DNA of 33,104 nucleotides from JAENVT01 sp031412355. GTDB taxonomy: Bacteria; Actinomycetota; Acidimicrobiia; Acidimicrobiales; Ilumatobacteraceae. The first letter of the stretch is position 1. Each line of letters begins with the position of its first letter. The notes below the pieces were generated by a model. That model was not told the origin of the DNA. It searched no databases and worked only from the letters and a program-made list of their open reading frames with translations. The stretch covers positions 1 through 33,104 of the forward strand of contig JANOCR010000240.1 of the NCBI GenBank assembly GCA_031412355.1. The letters are read 5' to 3'. Shown one piece after another: positions 1 through 7,570 of this stretch. Made by a program: the position numbers and the translations under genes.

Positions 1-118
1 GCTCCAAGGCGCCGAGGATGCCAGTGGGTTTGCCGCAAGGAAATCAGCGTTTCCCCCGATGTCCACACCACGCACACGAGGCATCCTGATTCCACATTCC
101 AAACCAAGGAGCTCAATC

Positions 119-340
119 ATGAAGCGAACACTCATGCAAGGAACGATCGTCGTTGCAATAGCAGTCGGAGGGCTTTCCGTTGCCGGACCCGCTGCCGCCC
201 AGCCCGCACAGGAAAGGCAAAACTTTGGGAGCCACGTCTCGCACTGCGCACACGTCATGGGCGGCTTCAGCGGCGACCACAATCCGAGCATGATGCACGG
301 GACGTCCTGGGCTGAGCACAGCTGCCAAATCGAGATCTAG
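119..340 (+). CDS. small secreted protein, unknown
   Basis: A 73-residue protein I do not recognise. The first ~28 residues form a clear Sec signal peptide: MKR, a hydrophobic run (IVVAIAVGGLSVAG), then an AAA-type cleavage site before QPAQE. The mature part is only about 45 residues, rich in His, Met, Ser and Gly, with two cysteines (HCAH and HSCQ) that could form a disulfide or bind a metal; this is inference. The ATG was chosen because AAGGAG lies 7 nt upstream (106-111); an upstream start would bury the signal peptide. The stop overlaps the end of the opposing ATPase remnant. Confidence 0.65.
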   Translation: MKRTLMQGTIVVAIAVGGLSVAGPAAAQPAQERQNFGSHVSHCAHVMGGFSGDHNPSMMHGTSWAEHSCQIEI

Positions 341-720
341 AGTTGATGTTCCCCCAGCCTCCTAGGGTCAACGACTTGGCGGGCCTCCCGCAGACGTGGA
401 AACCGAGGTGGTGGTGGCCCGCCAGGGAATGAGTCGTTGACGGAGGTGGTCGACCCAAACAGGAGTTTCGCGGCAATCTTCTTGGTTTCACCTGCCCAAA
501 GCACGAGGCTCGCCAACCCCGCACAGATCAGCCAGTCGCCGACGTTCAGCGGGCTCGTCTTGAATGCGTCGTTCATGAACGGCACTTGGACCACGGCGAC
601 CTGCAGGACGATCGACAGTGCGATTGCACCCCACAGCAGCGGATTGGTGAACAGCTGGTGGAAGGCACTGCGACGATCCGAACGGGCGTTGAACACGTTG
701 AACAGCTGCGCGAGCACACC
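337..720 (-). pseudogene. C-terminal remnant of a P-type cation ATPase
   Basis: On the minus strand, 708-466 encodes about 80 residues that match the conserved end of P2-type cation-transporting ATPases (Cation_ATPase_C): QLFNVFNARSD, a membrane segment after NPLLWGAIALS, and DWLICAGLASLVLWAGE. Everything upstream is missing: no phosphorylation motif DKTGT, no nucleotide-binding domain and no first eight membrane helices. The reading frame upstream of about 720 is Arg/Ala-rich noise. After the family end it runs on into a Pro/Arg-rich tail to the stop at 337. A full enzyme is around 900 residues, so this is a decayed fragment, not a functional pump. Confidence 0.7.
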
Positions 721-793
721 ACAGTAGGGCCGCACTGCGGCGCGGCGCCGGCGCGCGGCGCTGTGATTCTGCGCGCCGAAGTGTGCGAGTTGG

Positions 794-1126
794 TCAGCTT
801 CCGGCGAGTCCAAGGAAAACGACGAGTGCGCGTGACAGCCTGATCAGGTCGTCGTCGCTGAGCTGGCCGATGTTTTCGCCGAGTTTGGAGCGTGGGATCG
901 TGGTGATCTTGTCGACCATCAGTCGACTCGATTCGCGGATACCAGTCGCCTCGTCTGCTTCGGCGAGCAGTCGGATTAGGGGGGCGTCAGTGGGGTCGGT
1001 GGTGAACGCGCAGACAGTCACTGACGCCGTTGCGTCGAAGCGGTCGTCTTGGACGATCACGACGGGTCGAGGTTTGCCGACGTAGCCGCTGCCAGCCGCA
1101 GCGGTCCATATCTCGCCGCGGTTCAT
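794..1126 (-). CDS. MazF/PemK-type endoribonuclease toxin
   Basis: A 110-residue protein with the PemK/MazF fold signature. It starts MNRGEIWTAA, followed by GKPRPVVIVQDD and VTVCAFTTDP, then a late VDKITTIPRSKLGENIGQLSDDDL block. MazF toxins cut single-stranded mRNA at short motifs and are neutralised by the neighbouring antitoxin; that is family knowledge. The start ATG overlaps the antitoxin stop by 4 nt (ATGA, 1123-1126), so translation is coupled. The length is normal for the family and I see no damage, so the module appears intact although it lies among broken genes. Confidence 0.85.
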   Translation of the reverse strand: MNRGEIWTAAAGSGYVGKPRPVVIVQDDRFDATASVTVCAFTTDPTDAPLIRLLAEADEATGIRESSRLMVDKITTIPRSKLGENIGQLSDDDLIRLSRALVVFLGLAGS

Positions 1127-1341
1127 TCGTCGTCGGTCAAGGCGTCGATGAAGGCCTGATCGTCTGCCTCGTGTCGGCTCGATGCGATCGCGAGCGACTG
1201 CTGGTGCGCTTGCTCGGTGAACTGCGGTGACCTGACATCGGGGACCCAGATCTGAATCGGTCGCAATCCCTGTTCGCGGAGCCGTTGGCGATGCGCGCGG
1301 ACACGGATTGCGGTGGGGGTTGATGACTGACGTCGAGTCAT
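1123..1341 (-). CDS. MazE-like antitoxin (DUF3018 type)
   Basis: A 72-residue antitoxin upstream of and overlapping the MazF-type toxin. The N-terminal half (RVRAHRQRLREQGLRPIQIWVPDVRSPQF) matches the short DUF3018 antitoxin family, which pairs with MazF. The C-terminal half is acidic (EADDQAFIDALTDDE), as expected for the tail that wraps the toxin. ATG 1341 is preceded by a -10-like TAACAT (1353-1348, minus strand) with a 6-nt spacer and no Shine-Dalgarno, so the transcript is probably leaderless. A perfect palindrome overlaps this -10, consistent with autorepression. Confidence 0.8.
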   Translation of the reverse strand: MTRRQSSTPTAIRVRAHRQRLREQGLRPIQIWVPDVRSPQFTEQAHQQSLAIASSRHEADDQAFIDALTDDE

Positions 1342-1347
1342 GGCACA

Positions 1348-1361
1348 ATGTTACATGTAAC
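1348..1361 (-). promoter_or_regulatory. mazEF promoter with palindromic operator
   Basis: GTTACATGTAAC (1350-1361) is a perfect 12-bp palindrome. It overlaps the -10-like TAACAT on the minus strand, 6 nt before the antitoxin ATG. TA antitoxins usually repress their own promoter, so this is the likely operator. The palindrome and spacing are seen; binding is inferred. Confidence 0.55.
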
Positions 1362-1425
1362 ACCAGAGGTTGTCACGCGTCAGCGAAACGCCATACGAAA
1401 CCGGCTGCTGGCACAGCGGGCAAAC

Positions 1426-1511
1426 GGATACGAGGCGTGATGGACCGGATCACCGTCGACCCGCGACAAAGGGGGGGCGTGCCATGCATCCGCGGGGTCG
1501 AACGTCGATGA
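1426..1511 (+). pseudogene. broken copy of a DUF433 antitoxin gene
   Basis: ATG 1440 begins MDRITVDPRQRGGVPCIRG and then runs out of family sequence and stops at 1511. The intact relative in this window, at 14581, begins MDRITVNSRQMGGVPCIRG and continues for 74 residues. DNA similarity includes the promoter stretch before the ATG (ggatacga..gcgtg). Only about the first 19 codons are left and no partner toxin follows. Confidence 0.65.
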
Positions 1512-1575
1512 CAACGCTCGCCTGATGGCGCCCGTATCAATCTCTGTGCATCACTTGTGCCGCCGTCTGCGATAG

Positions 1576-1965
1576 TCAGGAGGCGTCCCGAGAGTCAGGC
1601 GGAACCTGGCTGTAGGTCTTGGTCACGATCGCCCACTCTCCGTCATAGCGCACCAGGGTGAAGAAGATGACGTAGTCGACGCCGTAGTAGCTCTCCTCGA
1701 CCAGCGTCGCCGATGCAGCATCACCAGCGATGTCCAGATGGGTGATCGTCGTGCGATAGCCATCGGGTGGTGAATGCTCCGCCACCCAGCTCACGAAGTC
1801 CTCCAACGTGGCCCCGGCATCGGTAGTTTCCACATCGACGCCAGACATGGTCCACTTCGGATGAAGTGCGGCTCGGACCGCAAGGTGATCGGCGGCCTGG
1901 CACGCAACGACATAGCGTTGGATAGCGGCGCGCACGGCTTCGTACTCTTCGATCGGGAAGTCCAC
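1576..1965 (-). CDS. NTF2-like (lumazine-binding-like) protein
   Basis: A 129-residue protein with the layout of the SnoaL/NTF2-like superfamily, closest in look to the 'putative lumazine-binding' group. An N-terminal helix region (EEYEAVRAAIQRYVVACQAADHLAVRAALHPKWTMSG) is followed by a short insert (TLEDFVSWVAEHSPPDGY) and a beta-rich half with alternating hydrophobics (ASATLVEESYYGVDYVIFFTLVRYDGEWAIVTKTYSQ). Such proteins are small cone-shaped domains that act as enzymes or ligand binders, and the sequence alone does not give a substrate. It stands alone on the minus strand between broken genes, is full length and shows no frameshift. Confidence 0.7.
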   Translation of the reverse strand: MDFPIEEYEAVRAAIQRYVVACQAADHLAVRAALHPKWTMSGVDVETTDAGATLEDFVSWVAEHSPPDGYRTTITHLDIAGDAASATLVEESYYGVDYVIFFTLVRYDGEWAIVTKTYSQVPPDSRDAS

Positions 1966-2016
1966 GAACCCACGCTATTCCGCATCAACTGCGGGAACGG
2001 TGTGCCACGGGCAGGT

Positions 2017-2142
2017 GGGGACTTTGGGGCGGCGGACGTATTGGGCTGGGTTGGAGGTTATCCGACCGTCGATGTGTGCGAAGCGGTAGAACCCGCCGAC
2101 TGTTGACAGTCGCCGATCGGTCGTTGAGGCTCTCAATAGGCG
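2017..2142 (-). pseudogene. tyrosine recombinase (integrase) remnant
   Basis: The minus strand encodes STTDRRLSTVGGFYRFAHIDGRITSNPAQYVRRPKV. This matches the conserved end of the N-terminal SAM-like core-binding domain of phage/XerC-type integrases (usually RRLS.V.GFYR ... NPA.YVRRPK). The catalytic domain with the R-H-R-Y residues is absent; the frame ends at 1975 after unrelated sequence. It is a decayed piece of an integrase, possibly from the element that brought in the surrounding genes. Confidence 0.5.
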
Positions 2143-2218
2143 TGGAAGGAACGAGCCAACAACACACGCCGACCCGAGGATGAGCGCGGTGCGCACGCAC
2201 AGCCTCGGGGACCACAAG

Positions 2219-2374
2219 GCGCGGCTCTTCGACTCCGCGTTGGCTTCGCTTCGGTCCATCGAACGCAGGCCCGGGATCGGCTCTCCGCTGGTCGGCGAGA
2301 TGTGCGACATCCCCGGTCCTGCGATCTCACATTCGTGGTTCTGGGGGACCGATGGTTCACACGTCGTGGCGTAA
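2219..2374 (+). pseudogene. broken copy of a ParE-type toxin gene
   Basis: 2228-2319 is about 90% identical by eye to 11390-11481, inside the intact parE-like gene. Both encode FDSALASLRSIER.PGIGSPLVGEMCDI. Before and after this stretch the family match stops: no start region, and no C-terminal PVKGFPIHWYYF segment. The frame continues to 2374 with unrelated residues and overlaps the 3' end of the reductase gene on the other strand. No antitoxin gene precedes it. Confidence 0.65.
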
Positions 2375-3592
2375 GGAGCGGCGGAGGCGGGATCCCGTCG
2401 TGGCAATCCGCCCGAGGCGGTGCACGGCGCGCGCCGCGATGGCCGCTGGAGTATTGATGGCGCCATCAATGAGGTTGTTCCAATACAGCGCCCACGTCGA
2501 AGCAACAAATGGCCCGACGAGGGGGGCGGTGAGCGTCGACGCGAGCCAAGCGATGCGCCGCGGGTGGTCGACGAGACCGGTGTGCACGGGCGTGGTGACC
2601 GACGCCCAGCTGCCATACGTGGCGCCGATCCAGTGCCGATAGGCATCGGCGGCCTCACCGGGCCTCGTCAGCACCGCGAGCGCAGCAGCGTTGCCGCTGG
2701 CGAGAGCCTGGGCGATCCCTTCTCCCTGAAGCGGATTCACCAGACCGGCGGCGTCACCGACCAGCAGCACCCTGCCCGACGACGGTCGAGTTCCGACGAG
2801 ACCCATCTTCAGCCACCCACCGAGCTGCCGCATCGGTGATTCGACCGACGAGTCGAGCAACCCGATGTTCACGAGATGGCTGCGGAACGCCTCGAGCTGC
2901 CGCTGAGCGCGACGGGCCTCGAGTCGGCTCGAACCGAGACCGATACCAAGACCGAGGTTGGCGCCATCGGGTCCGGGGAACAACCAGCCATAGCCGGGGA
3001 ACCCGCGCCGCGGCTGGTCGTTCCACAGCGCTATCACCGGTAGCGCTACCTCGGCGGGCACGTAACCCCGAACGGCGAAGCCCCACAGCACACGCTGTCG
3101 ATCGACTAGACCCGCGGTGCGCGCCGTCGTGCTGGTCGCGCCATCGGCGCCGATGATCAAGTCGGCGTGCACAACCCCACCATCATCGAGGATGACGGAA
3201 CCTTCATCGACCGAAGCGACCCGCGCCCGGATGTCGACCGCACCTGCGTCGAGCGCAGCGCCTCGCAACGACTCGTCGAAGCGCGCTCGCGGCACGACGA
3301 TGGCGTGACCCGGGTACGTCTGTCCGGCTCTCGCCGGGAGTAGAACCCGCCGACCGCCCGGCCCCGTCACGACCATGTCGCCGACGGTTCGAGCGCCCGG
3401 CATGCTCAGACCAAGATCGTCGAGCAGACGGACTCCGCGCGGCCCAACGAGGTCGCCGCAGGCCTTGTCTCGGCCGAGGCCGGCCTTGTCGACGAGCCCC
3501 ACCCGGGCGCCGCCCTTGGCAAGTACGTACGCGGCGATGCTGCCGGCCGGACCCGCCCCAACGACGGCGACGTCGTAGCCTGCTTTCGACAA
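2357..3592 (-). CDS. geranylgeranyl reductase family FAD oxidoreductase
   Basis: About 411 residues. The N-terminus carries the FAD dinucleotide-binding motif (YDVAVVGAGPAGSIAAYVLAKGG...VGLVDK) and GDLVGPRG. A second FAD motif occurs late (VLLVGDAAGLVNPLQGEGIAQALASG), in the form typical of geranylgeranyl reductases. Family members saturate prenyl chains, for example of chlorophyll phytol, archaeal lipids or menaquinone (MenJ). The likely start is TTG 3592 because GGGAGG lies 5 nt upstream; an in-frame TTG at 3607 would place that site inside the gene. It is divergent from a methyltransferase/UbiA-like pair across about 60 bp holding a long dyad, so a shared role in isoprenoid quinone or prenyl-lipid modification is likely. 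The substrate is unknown. Confidence 0.85.
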   Translation of the reverse strand: MSKAGYDVAVVGAGPAGSIAAYVLAKGGARVGLVDKAGLGRDKACGDLVGPRGVRLLDDLGLSMPGARTVGDMVVTGPGGRRVLLPARAGQTYPGHAIVVPRARFDESLRGAALDAGAVDIRARVASVDEGSVILDDGGVVHADLIIGADGATSTTARTAGLVDRQRVLWGFAVRGYVPAEVALPVIALWNDQPRRGFPGYGWLFPGPDGANLGLGIGLGSSRLEARRAQRQLEAFRSHLVNIGLLDSSVESPMRQLGGWLKMGLVGTRPSSGRVLLVGDAAGLVNPLQGEGIAQALASGNAAALAVLTRPGEAADAYRHWIGATYGSWASVTTPVHTGLVDHPRRIAWLASTLTAPLVGPFVASTWALYWNNLIDGAINTPAAIAARAVHRLGRIATTGSRLRRSLRHDV

Positions 3593-3637
3593 TGACACCT
3601 CCCACAATCACGCTGGATGATCGCGTGGGTTGTGTCA
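3593..3637. promoter_or_regulatory. divergent intergenic dyad, candidate operator
   Basis: TGACAC (3593-3598) and GTGTCA (3632-3637) are inverted around position 3615. CCCAC (3601-3605) and GTGGG (3625-3629) are inverted around the same centre. Eleven base pairs are thus symmetric over 45 bp, between the divergent reductase and methyltransferase genes. The left arm touches the reductase ribosome binding site. A regulator binding here could control both directions; this is inferred from symmetry and position. Confidence 0.45.
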
Positions 3638-3653
3638 ACGATGGAGCAAGTCA

Positions 3654-4388
3654 ATGGACATCACCCGATCCCGAACACAACCCAACGTGTTCGCCCGTCA
3701 TCTTTTTGCACCATTGGCGGGCCGTTATGACCGGCTTGCCGAGATCCTCTCGATGGGCCAGAACCGCCGATGGCGAACGGCGATGGTCGAACGTATCACC
3801 ACCTCGAACGCGCTTGTCGTGCTCGATGTCGCCTGCGGGCCGGCACGTGTCACCCGGGATCTGGCGGAACGGACGGGGGCTTTCGTCGTCGGCCTCGATC
3901 TGAGTGACACGATGCTCCACCAGGGAGTGTTCAACATCGCCCGCGCCGGCCTGCACGACCGGGTCGGCCTGGTTCTGGGGCGCGGCGAACAGCTGCCGTT
4001 CCCCGACGCCACCTTCGATGCGCTCACCTTCACGTACCTCTTGCGGTACGTGAATGACCCAGCGGCCACCATCGCCGAGTTGGCCCGCGTCGTGAAACCC
4101 GGGGGAACGATCGCCAGCCTCGAGTTCGCTGTCCCGACGGCACCATCGTGGAGGGCCGCTTGGTGGGGGTACACCCGAATCGTGCTCCCCATCGCCGGTT
4201 GGGTCACCGGCGGCCGGGCATGGTTCCACGTCGGACGATTCCTCGGTCCGAGCATCACCACCCACTATCGCAAGTACCCGATCGACTGGACCACCACCGC
4301 GTGGAAGCAAGCCGGCATCGACAACGTCGAGACTCGACCGATGAGCCTCGGCGGGGGAATCGTCATGTGGGGCCAACGCGCCCGATGA
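3654..4388 (+). CDS. UbiE-like SAM-dependent methyltransferase
   Basis: 244 residues of a class I methyltransferase. Motif I is VVLDVACGPARVTRDLAERTG, followed by VVGLDLSDTML, then RGEQLPFPDATFDALTFTYLLRYV and the post-motif ELARVVKPGGTIASLEF, all typical of the UbiE/COQ5/MenG group. The C-terminal part (THYRKYPIDWTTTAWKQAGID) resembles the quinone-type methyltransferases. ATG 3654 was chosen because GGAG is 7 nt upstream; an in-frame TTG at 3630 has nothing comparable. Its stop overlaps the next gene by 4 nt (ATGA). With the UbiA-like partner and the divergent reductase it probably methylates a prenylated ring or lipid. It could be a menaquinone methylase or a specialised paralogue. Confidence 0.85.
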   Translation: MDITRSRTQPNVFARHLFAPLAGRYDRLAEILSMGQNRRWRTAMVERITTSNALVVLDVACGPARVTRDLAERTGAFVVGLDLSDTMLHQGVFNIARAGLHDRVGLVLGRGEQLPFPDATFDALTFTYLLRYVNDPAATIAELARVVKPGGTIASLEFAVPTAPSWRAAWWGYTRIVLPIAGWVTGGRAWFHVGRFLGPSITTHYRKYPIDWTTTAWKQAGIDNVETRPMSLGGGIVMWGQRAR

Positions 4389-5164
4389 GCGAGCCCGACC
4401 GAAAACTGGATCGCCTGCGGCCACTACCGCCTGCGTTCTACGCCCGCCCAGGTTTCGCATCTCGAGGGGCAGTGAACGACTGGTGGACGATGCTGCACCC
4501 TCCGTACACGCTATGGCATCTGTCGTACGTCGTCATCGGCGCGTGCCTCGTCGGCCCCGTCGACTCGACTCGTCTCGCGTTCACGTTGGTTGCATTCTTC
4601 CTTGCCGTGGGCATCGGCGCGCACGCACTCGACGAACTCCACGGTCGCCCCCTCAACACCGCCATCCCTCGCCGATCCCTCATCATTGCCGCCATCGTCG
4701 GGATCGGTGGTGCCGCTGTGGTCGGCGCCATCGGCGTCGACCGCGTCGGCCTCCCACTGGTCGCGTTCATCGTCATCGGTGTCGTCATCGCCGTTGGCTA
4801 CAACCTCGAACTACTCGACGGTCGCCTCCACACCGACGCCATGTTTGCCGCCGGCTGGGGCGCGTTCCCTGTACTCACCGGCTACTACGCCCAGCATCAA
4901 CGACTCGACGTCGCCTCGGCCGCCGCAGGAGTCTTCGCGTTCTTCATGTCCAGCGCCCAGCGGCAACTGTCCACTCCCGCTCGCTCACTGCGGCGAAAGA
5001 CCAGCGACGTCAGCGGCATAATCGTGCACAACGACGGCACTATCGTCGACATCGACCGGGGTACCATACTCTCACCGCTCGAAGGCGCGCTCCGGGCACT
5101 CAGTTGGGCTGCGGTCACGCTCGCGGCCGCCCTAGCCCTCGCCCGGCTCGGGCCGTGGCCGTGA
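4385..5164 (+). CDS. UbiA-like integral membrane protein
   Basis: 259 residues with about six to seven hydrophobic segments. The N-terminal WWTMLHPPYTLWHLSYVVIGACLV looks like the first helix of UbiA prenyltransferases (LRP...). HALDELHGRPLNTAIPRRSL is in the position of their Asp-rich loop and RPL..G.I motif, although the canonical NDxxDxxxD is reduced to a single DEL. A second loop, YNLELLDGRLHTDAMFAAGWGAFPVLTGYYA, resembles the second UbiA motif region. The start overlaps the methyltransferase stop (ATGA), so the two are co-translated. UbiA enzymes attach prenyl chains to aromatic or lipid acceptors. The weakened metal-binding motif means activity is not certain; 'UbiA-like' is a family-level guess. 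Confidence 0.55.
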   Translation: MSEPDRKLDRLRPLPPAFYARPGFASRGAVNDWWTMLHPPYTLWHLSYVVIGACLVGPVDSTRLAFTLVAFFLAVGIGAHALDELHGRPLNTAIPRRSLIIAAIVGIGGAAVVGAIGVDRVGLPLVAFIVIGVVIAVGYNLELLDGRLHTDAMFAAGWGAFPVLTGYYAQHQRLDVASAAAGVFAFFMSSAQRQLSTPARSLRRKTSDVSGIIVHNDGTIVDIDRGTILSPLEGALRALSWAAVTLAAALALARLGPWP

Positions 5165-5525
5165 CCCAGAACCGCGACAGCTTCCTCTCCAGAGAATTGC
5201 GTTTAACTCACTGAACCTCTGCGAGACCGACATCACCACGGAATCCCAGACACGACCGGTGTATTGGGCTTTGTGAGGATTCACCCCTTGTTCACGATGG
5301 CTGTTCAGAGAGAGCGGACGACGGTGAGACGGACGACGGTATGAGAATTCCGGGTGACTCGACCGGATGATCGTTCGGTGTACTCAGCCGGGCTGTTTGC
5401 CCGGTCGACTCTTGTGCAGCGGAAAGCGGCGGATTACGCTGCCAGAAAGGAACAGGCAGGGTCTTCGCAAGAGCTGGCTGCCGACCCGGCCGCCGACAAT
5501 GGGGTCAGCACTCAAAGGGGAACTC
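5165..5525. other. intergenic region with two repeat traces
   Basis: No gene is supported here. 5198-5226 matches 17361-17389 at 25 of 29 positions (both contain GTTTAAC and GAACCTCTGCGAGA). 5308-5340 contains GAGCGGACGACGG, which equals the 3' end of the tRNA-Gly at 18501, followed by a second CGGACGACGG. A purine-rich site (AAAGGGG, 5514-5520) serves the next gene. Confidence 0.5.
5308..5340 (-). repeat. short tRNA-Gly 3'-end-like remnant
   Basis: AGAGAGCGGACGACGG is shared with 10758-10773 at the start of the longer remnant. Thirteen bases (5312-5324) equal the acceptor/T-arm end of tRNA-Gly on the minus strand. ACGGACGACGG recurs at 5329-5339. Too short to be certain, but orientation and sequence fit the other remnants. 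Confidence 0.35.
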
Positions 5526-7442
5526 ATGAAGCGGATGCGATTTGCGTTGCCGATTGCCGCGCTCGTCGCCACATTAGTGGTCGGGACAGCGTCGGCTCAT
5601 TCGTCAAATTCAGGGCCTGACGTCGGCGGTCGGGTCGGTGATGACACCATCCTGATCGGGGACGAGATCGACGACCACGACGCCCAACACGGCCCTGCAG
5701 ATGGCCACCTGCCGGGTTCGAGCCTGAACGTCGACCTCGTCGGCCAAGTCACCGTGAGCGGAGCCGTGGGCGGCGACAAGCCGGGGCACATCGCCGATGT
5801 GGCTGCGTTCGGCAACTACGCCTACCTGGCGGCTCGGCGGCTCAACACTTCACCGTGCGGCGCTGGCGGCTTCTACACCGTCGACATCTCAGATCCGGCG
5901 AATCCGACCGAGGTGAGCTTCACGGCATTTCCCCCGGACTCGTACCCGGGTGAAGGCATGCACGTCATCAAGCTGAACACGCCCAAGTTCAAAGGCGACG
6001 TACTCGTCACCAACAACGAGAACTGCGGAGCCAGCTCGGCCCGAGTCGGTGGCATGTCGCTCTACGACGTGACCAACCCGACCGCCATCACGCCGCTTGC
6101 CATCGGCAAGGGCGACACCAACGGCGGAACCCTCGCTCGTGCCCGCCAGATCCACAGCGTGTTCGCATGGCAGGACGGCAAACGGGCGTTCGCGATCATC
6201 GTCGACAACGAGGAGATTGCCGACGTCGACATCATGGAGATCACAGACCCGAGGAACCCGGTTCAGATCGCCGAGAAGTCGATCCTCGACTGGCCCAACG
6301 CCCATGCCCCGCTGGCGAACGGCGAGTCAATATTCCTCCACGACATGGTGGTGAAGAGGGTCAACAACCGCACTCTGGCACTGCTGTCGTACTGGGACGC
6401 AGGATGGATCGTGCTCGACATGACCAACCCGGCCAGCCCGCTGTTCATCAACGACTCGGACTACCCCGTGCCAGATCCCCTGCTCGGTTTCAACCCGCCC
6501 GAGGGCAACGCTCACCAGGGTGAATGGAGCCACAACAACAAGTTCATCATCGGCACCGACGAGGACTTCTCTCCTTCCCGGCTGAGGTTTCAGATCACCG
6601 ACGGAACAAACGCTGGCTTCTACGGCGGTGGTCAGTTTGGCTGGACCGTCCCGATCAGCGAGACCGTTCCCTTCACTGGGTCGACCGTCTGGGGTGGTTC
6701 GGGTTGTGAGGAGGACGTCAACGGCAACGGTGTTTCCGATCGAGCTGAAGTCCCGAGCCAGGCCATCACGGGCGCTGACGTGGTGGTGTTCACCCGCGGT
6801 ACGTGTTTCTTCTCGAAGAAGGTCGAATCAGGGCAGTTGGCCGGGTACGACAAGGTGATCGTCATGCAGAGCCACGGTGGAACGCGCGCCGGGCTGACCC
6901 CGAACGGGTTCACTTGCGGCTCGCAGGGCAACTTCTTCACCGTCACCGCATCGGCCATCTGCATCGGCCACCGCGCCGGGCACCTGCTGTTCAACGACGC
7001 CCCAGCGTATGTCGGCGCCGAGGGCGCCGACATGCCTGCCATCGGGACACTCGGCGCCTCGGTCGACGCCACTACGACGTTCGACGGTTGGGGCACGATC
7101 CACCTGCTCAATGGCACGACCCTGGAGGAGATCGACAACTACTCGATCCCCGAGGCCATCGATCCCGCCCGTGCCAGCGGTTCCGGCACGATGTCGGTAC
7201 ACGAGGTCGCCATGGACAAGGCGCAGAACCTTGCTTACCTGTCGTGGTACGACGCCGGTATCCGCGTGGTGAGGTTCGGGAGTTCGGGAATCGAGGAGGT
7301 CGGTCATTACATCGATGCCCGTGGCAACGACTTCTGGGGGGTCGAGGCGCACCGGCTTCCCGGAGACTCGACCGAGACGACCTACATCCTCGGCAGCGAC
7401 CGCGACACCGGCTTGTGGATCTTCCGGTACACGGGGGGCTGA
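5526..7442 (+). CDS. secreted LVIVD-repeat protein with PA domain
   Basis: 638 residues with a signal peptide (MKRMRFALPIAALVATLVVGTASA). Repeated blocks of the LVIVD type follow: GHIADVAAFGNYAYLAARR...FYTVDISDPANPTEV, MSLYDVTNPTAI, VDIMEITDPRNPVQI and WIVLDMTNPASPLF. These form a probable beta-propeller. Around residues 393-515 an insert looks like a protease-associated (PA) domain (DVVVFTRGTCFFSKKVESGQLAGYDKVIVMQSHGG). The propeller resumes at the end (NLAYLSWYDAGIRVVRF). ATG 5526 has AAAGGGG 5 nt upstream. It is probably exported and may bind proteins or sugars outside the cell. No catalytic protease residues were recognised, so function is unknown. It stands alone. Confidence 0.75.
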   Translation: MKRMRFALPIAALVATLVVGTASAHSSNSGPDVGGRVGDDTILIGDEIDDHDAQHGPADGHLPGSSLNVDLVGQVTVSGAVGGDKPGHIADVAAFGNYAYLAARRLNTSPCGAGGFYTVDISDPANPTEVSFTAFPPDSYPGEGMHVIKLNTPKFKGDVLVTNNENCGASSARVGGMSLYDVTNPTAITPLAIGKGDTNGGTLARARQIHSVFAWQDGKRAFAIIVDNEEIADVDIMEITDPRNPVQIAEKSILDWPNAHAPLANGESIFLHDMVVKRVNNRTLALLSYWDAGWIVLDMTNPASPLFINDSDYPVPDPLLGFNPPEGNAHQGEWSHNNKFIIGTDEDFSPSRLRFQITDGTNAGFYGGGQFGWTVPISETVPFTGSTVWGGSGCEEDVNGNGVSDRAEVPSQAITGADVVVFTRGTCFFSKKVESGQLAGYDKVIVMQSHGGTRAGLTPNGFTCGSQGNFFTVTASAICIGHRAGHLLFNDAPAYVGAEGADMPAIGTLGASVDATTTFDGWGTIHLLNGTTLEEIDNYSIPEAIDPARASGSGTMSVHEVAMDKAQNLAYLSWYDAGIRVVRFGSSGIEEVGHYIDARGNDFWGVEAHRLPGDSTETTYILGSDRDTGLWIFRYTGG

Positions 7443-7570
7443 CCTGAACCCGCCGAATGGACTGGTCACAAGGATTGTTGGTGCGTCGACACCGACCCCA
7501 CAATCCGATTATCGCTGTCAGGTTGTCACTCGACGTCAAGTCACATGACATAGCACGCAAGCCGAAATGC

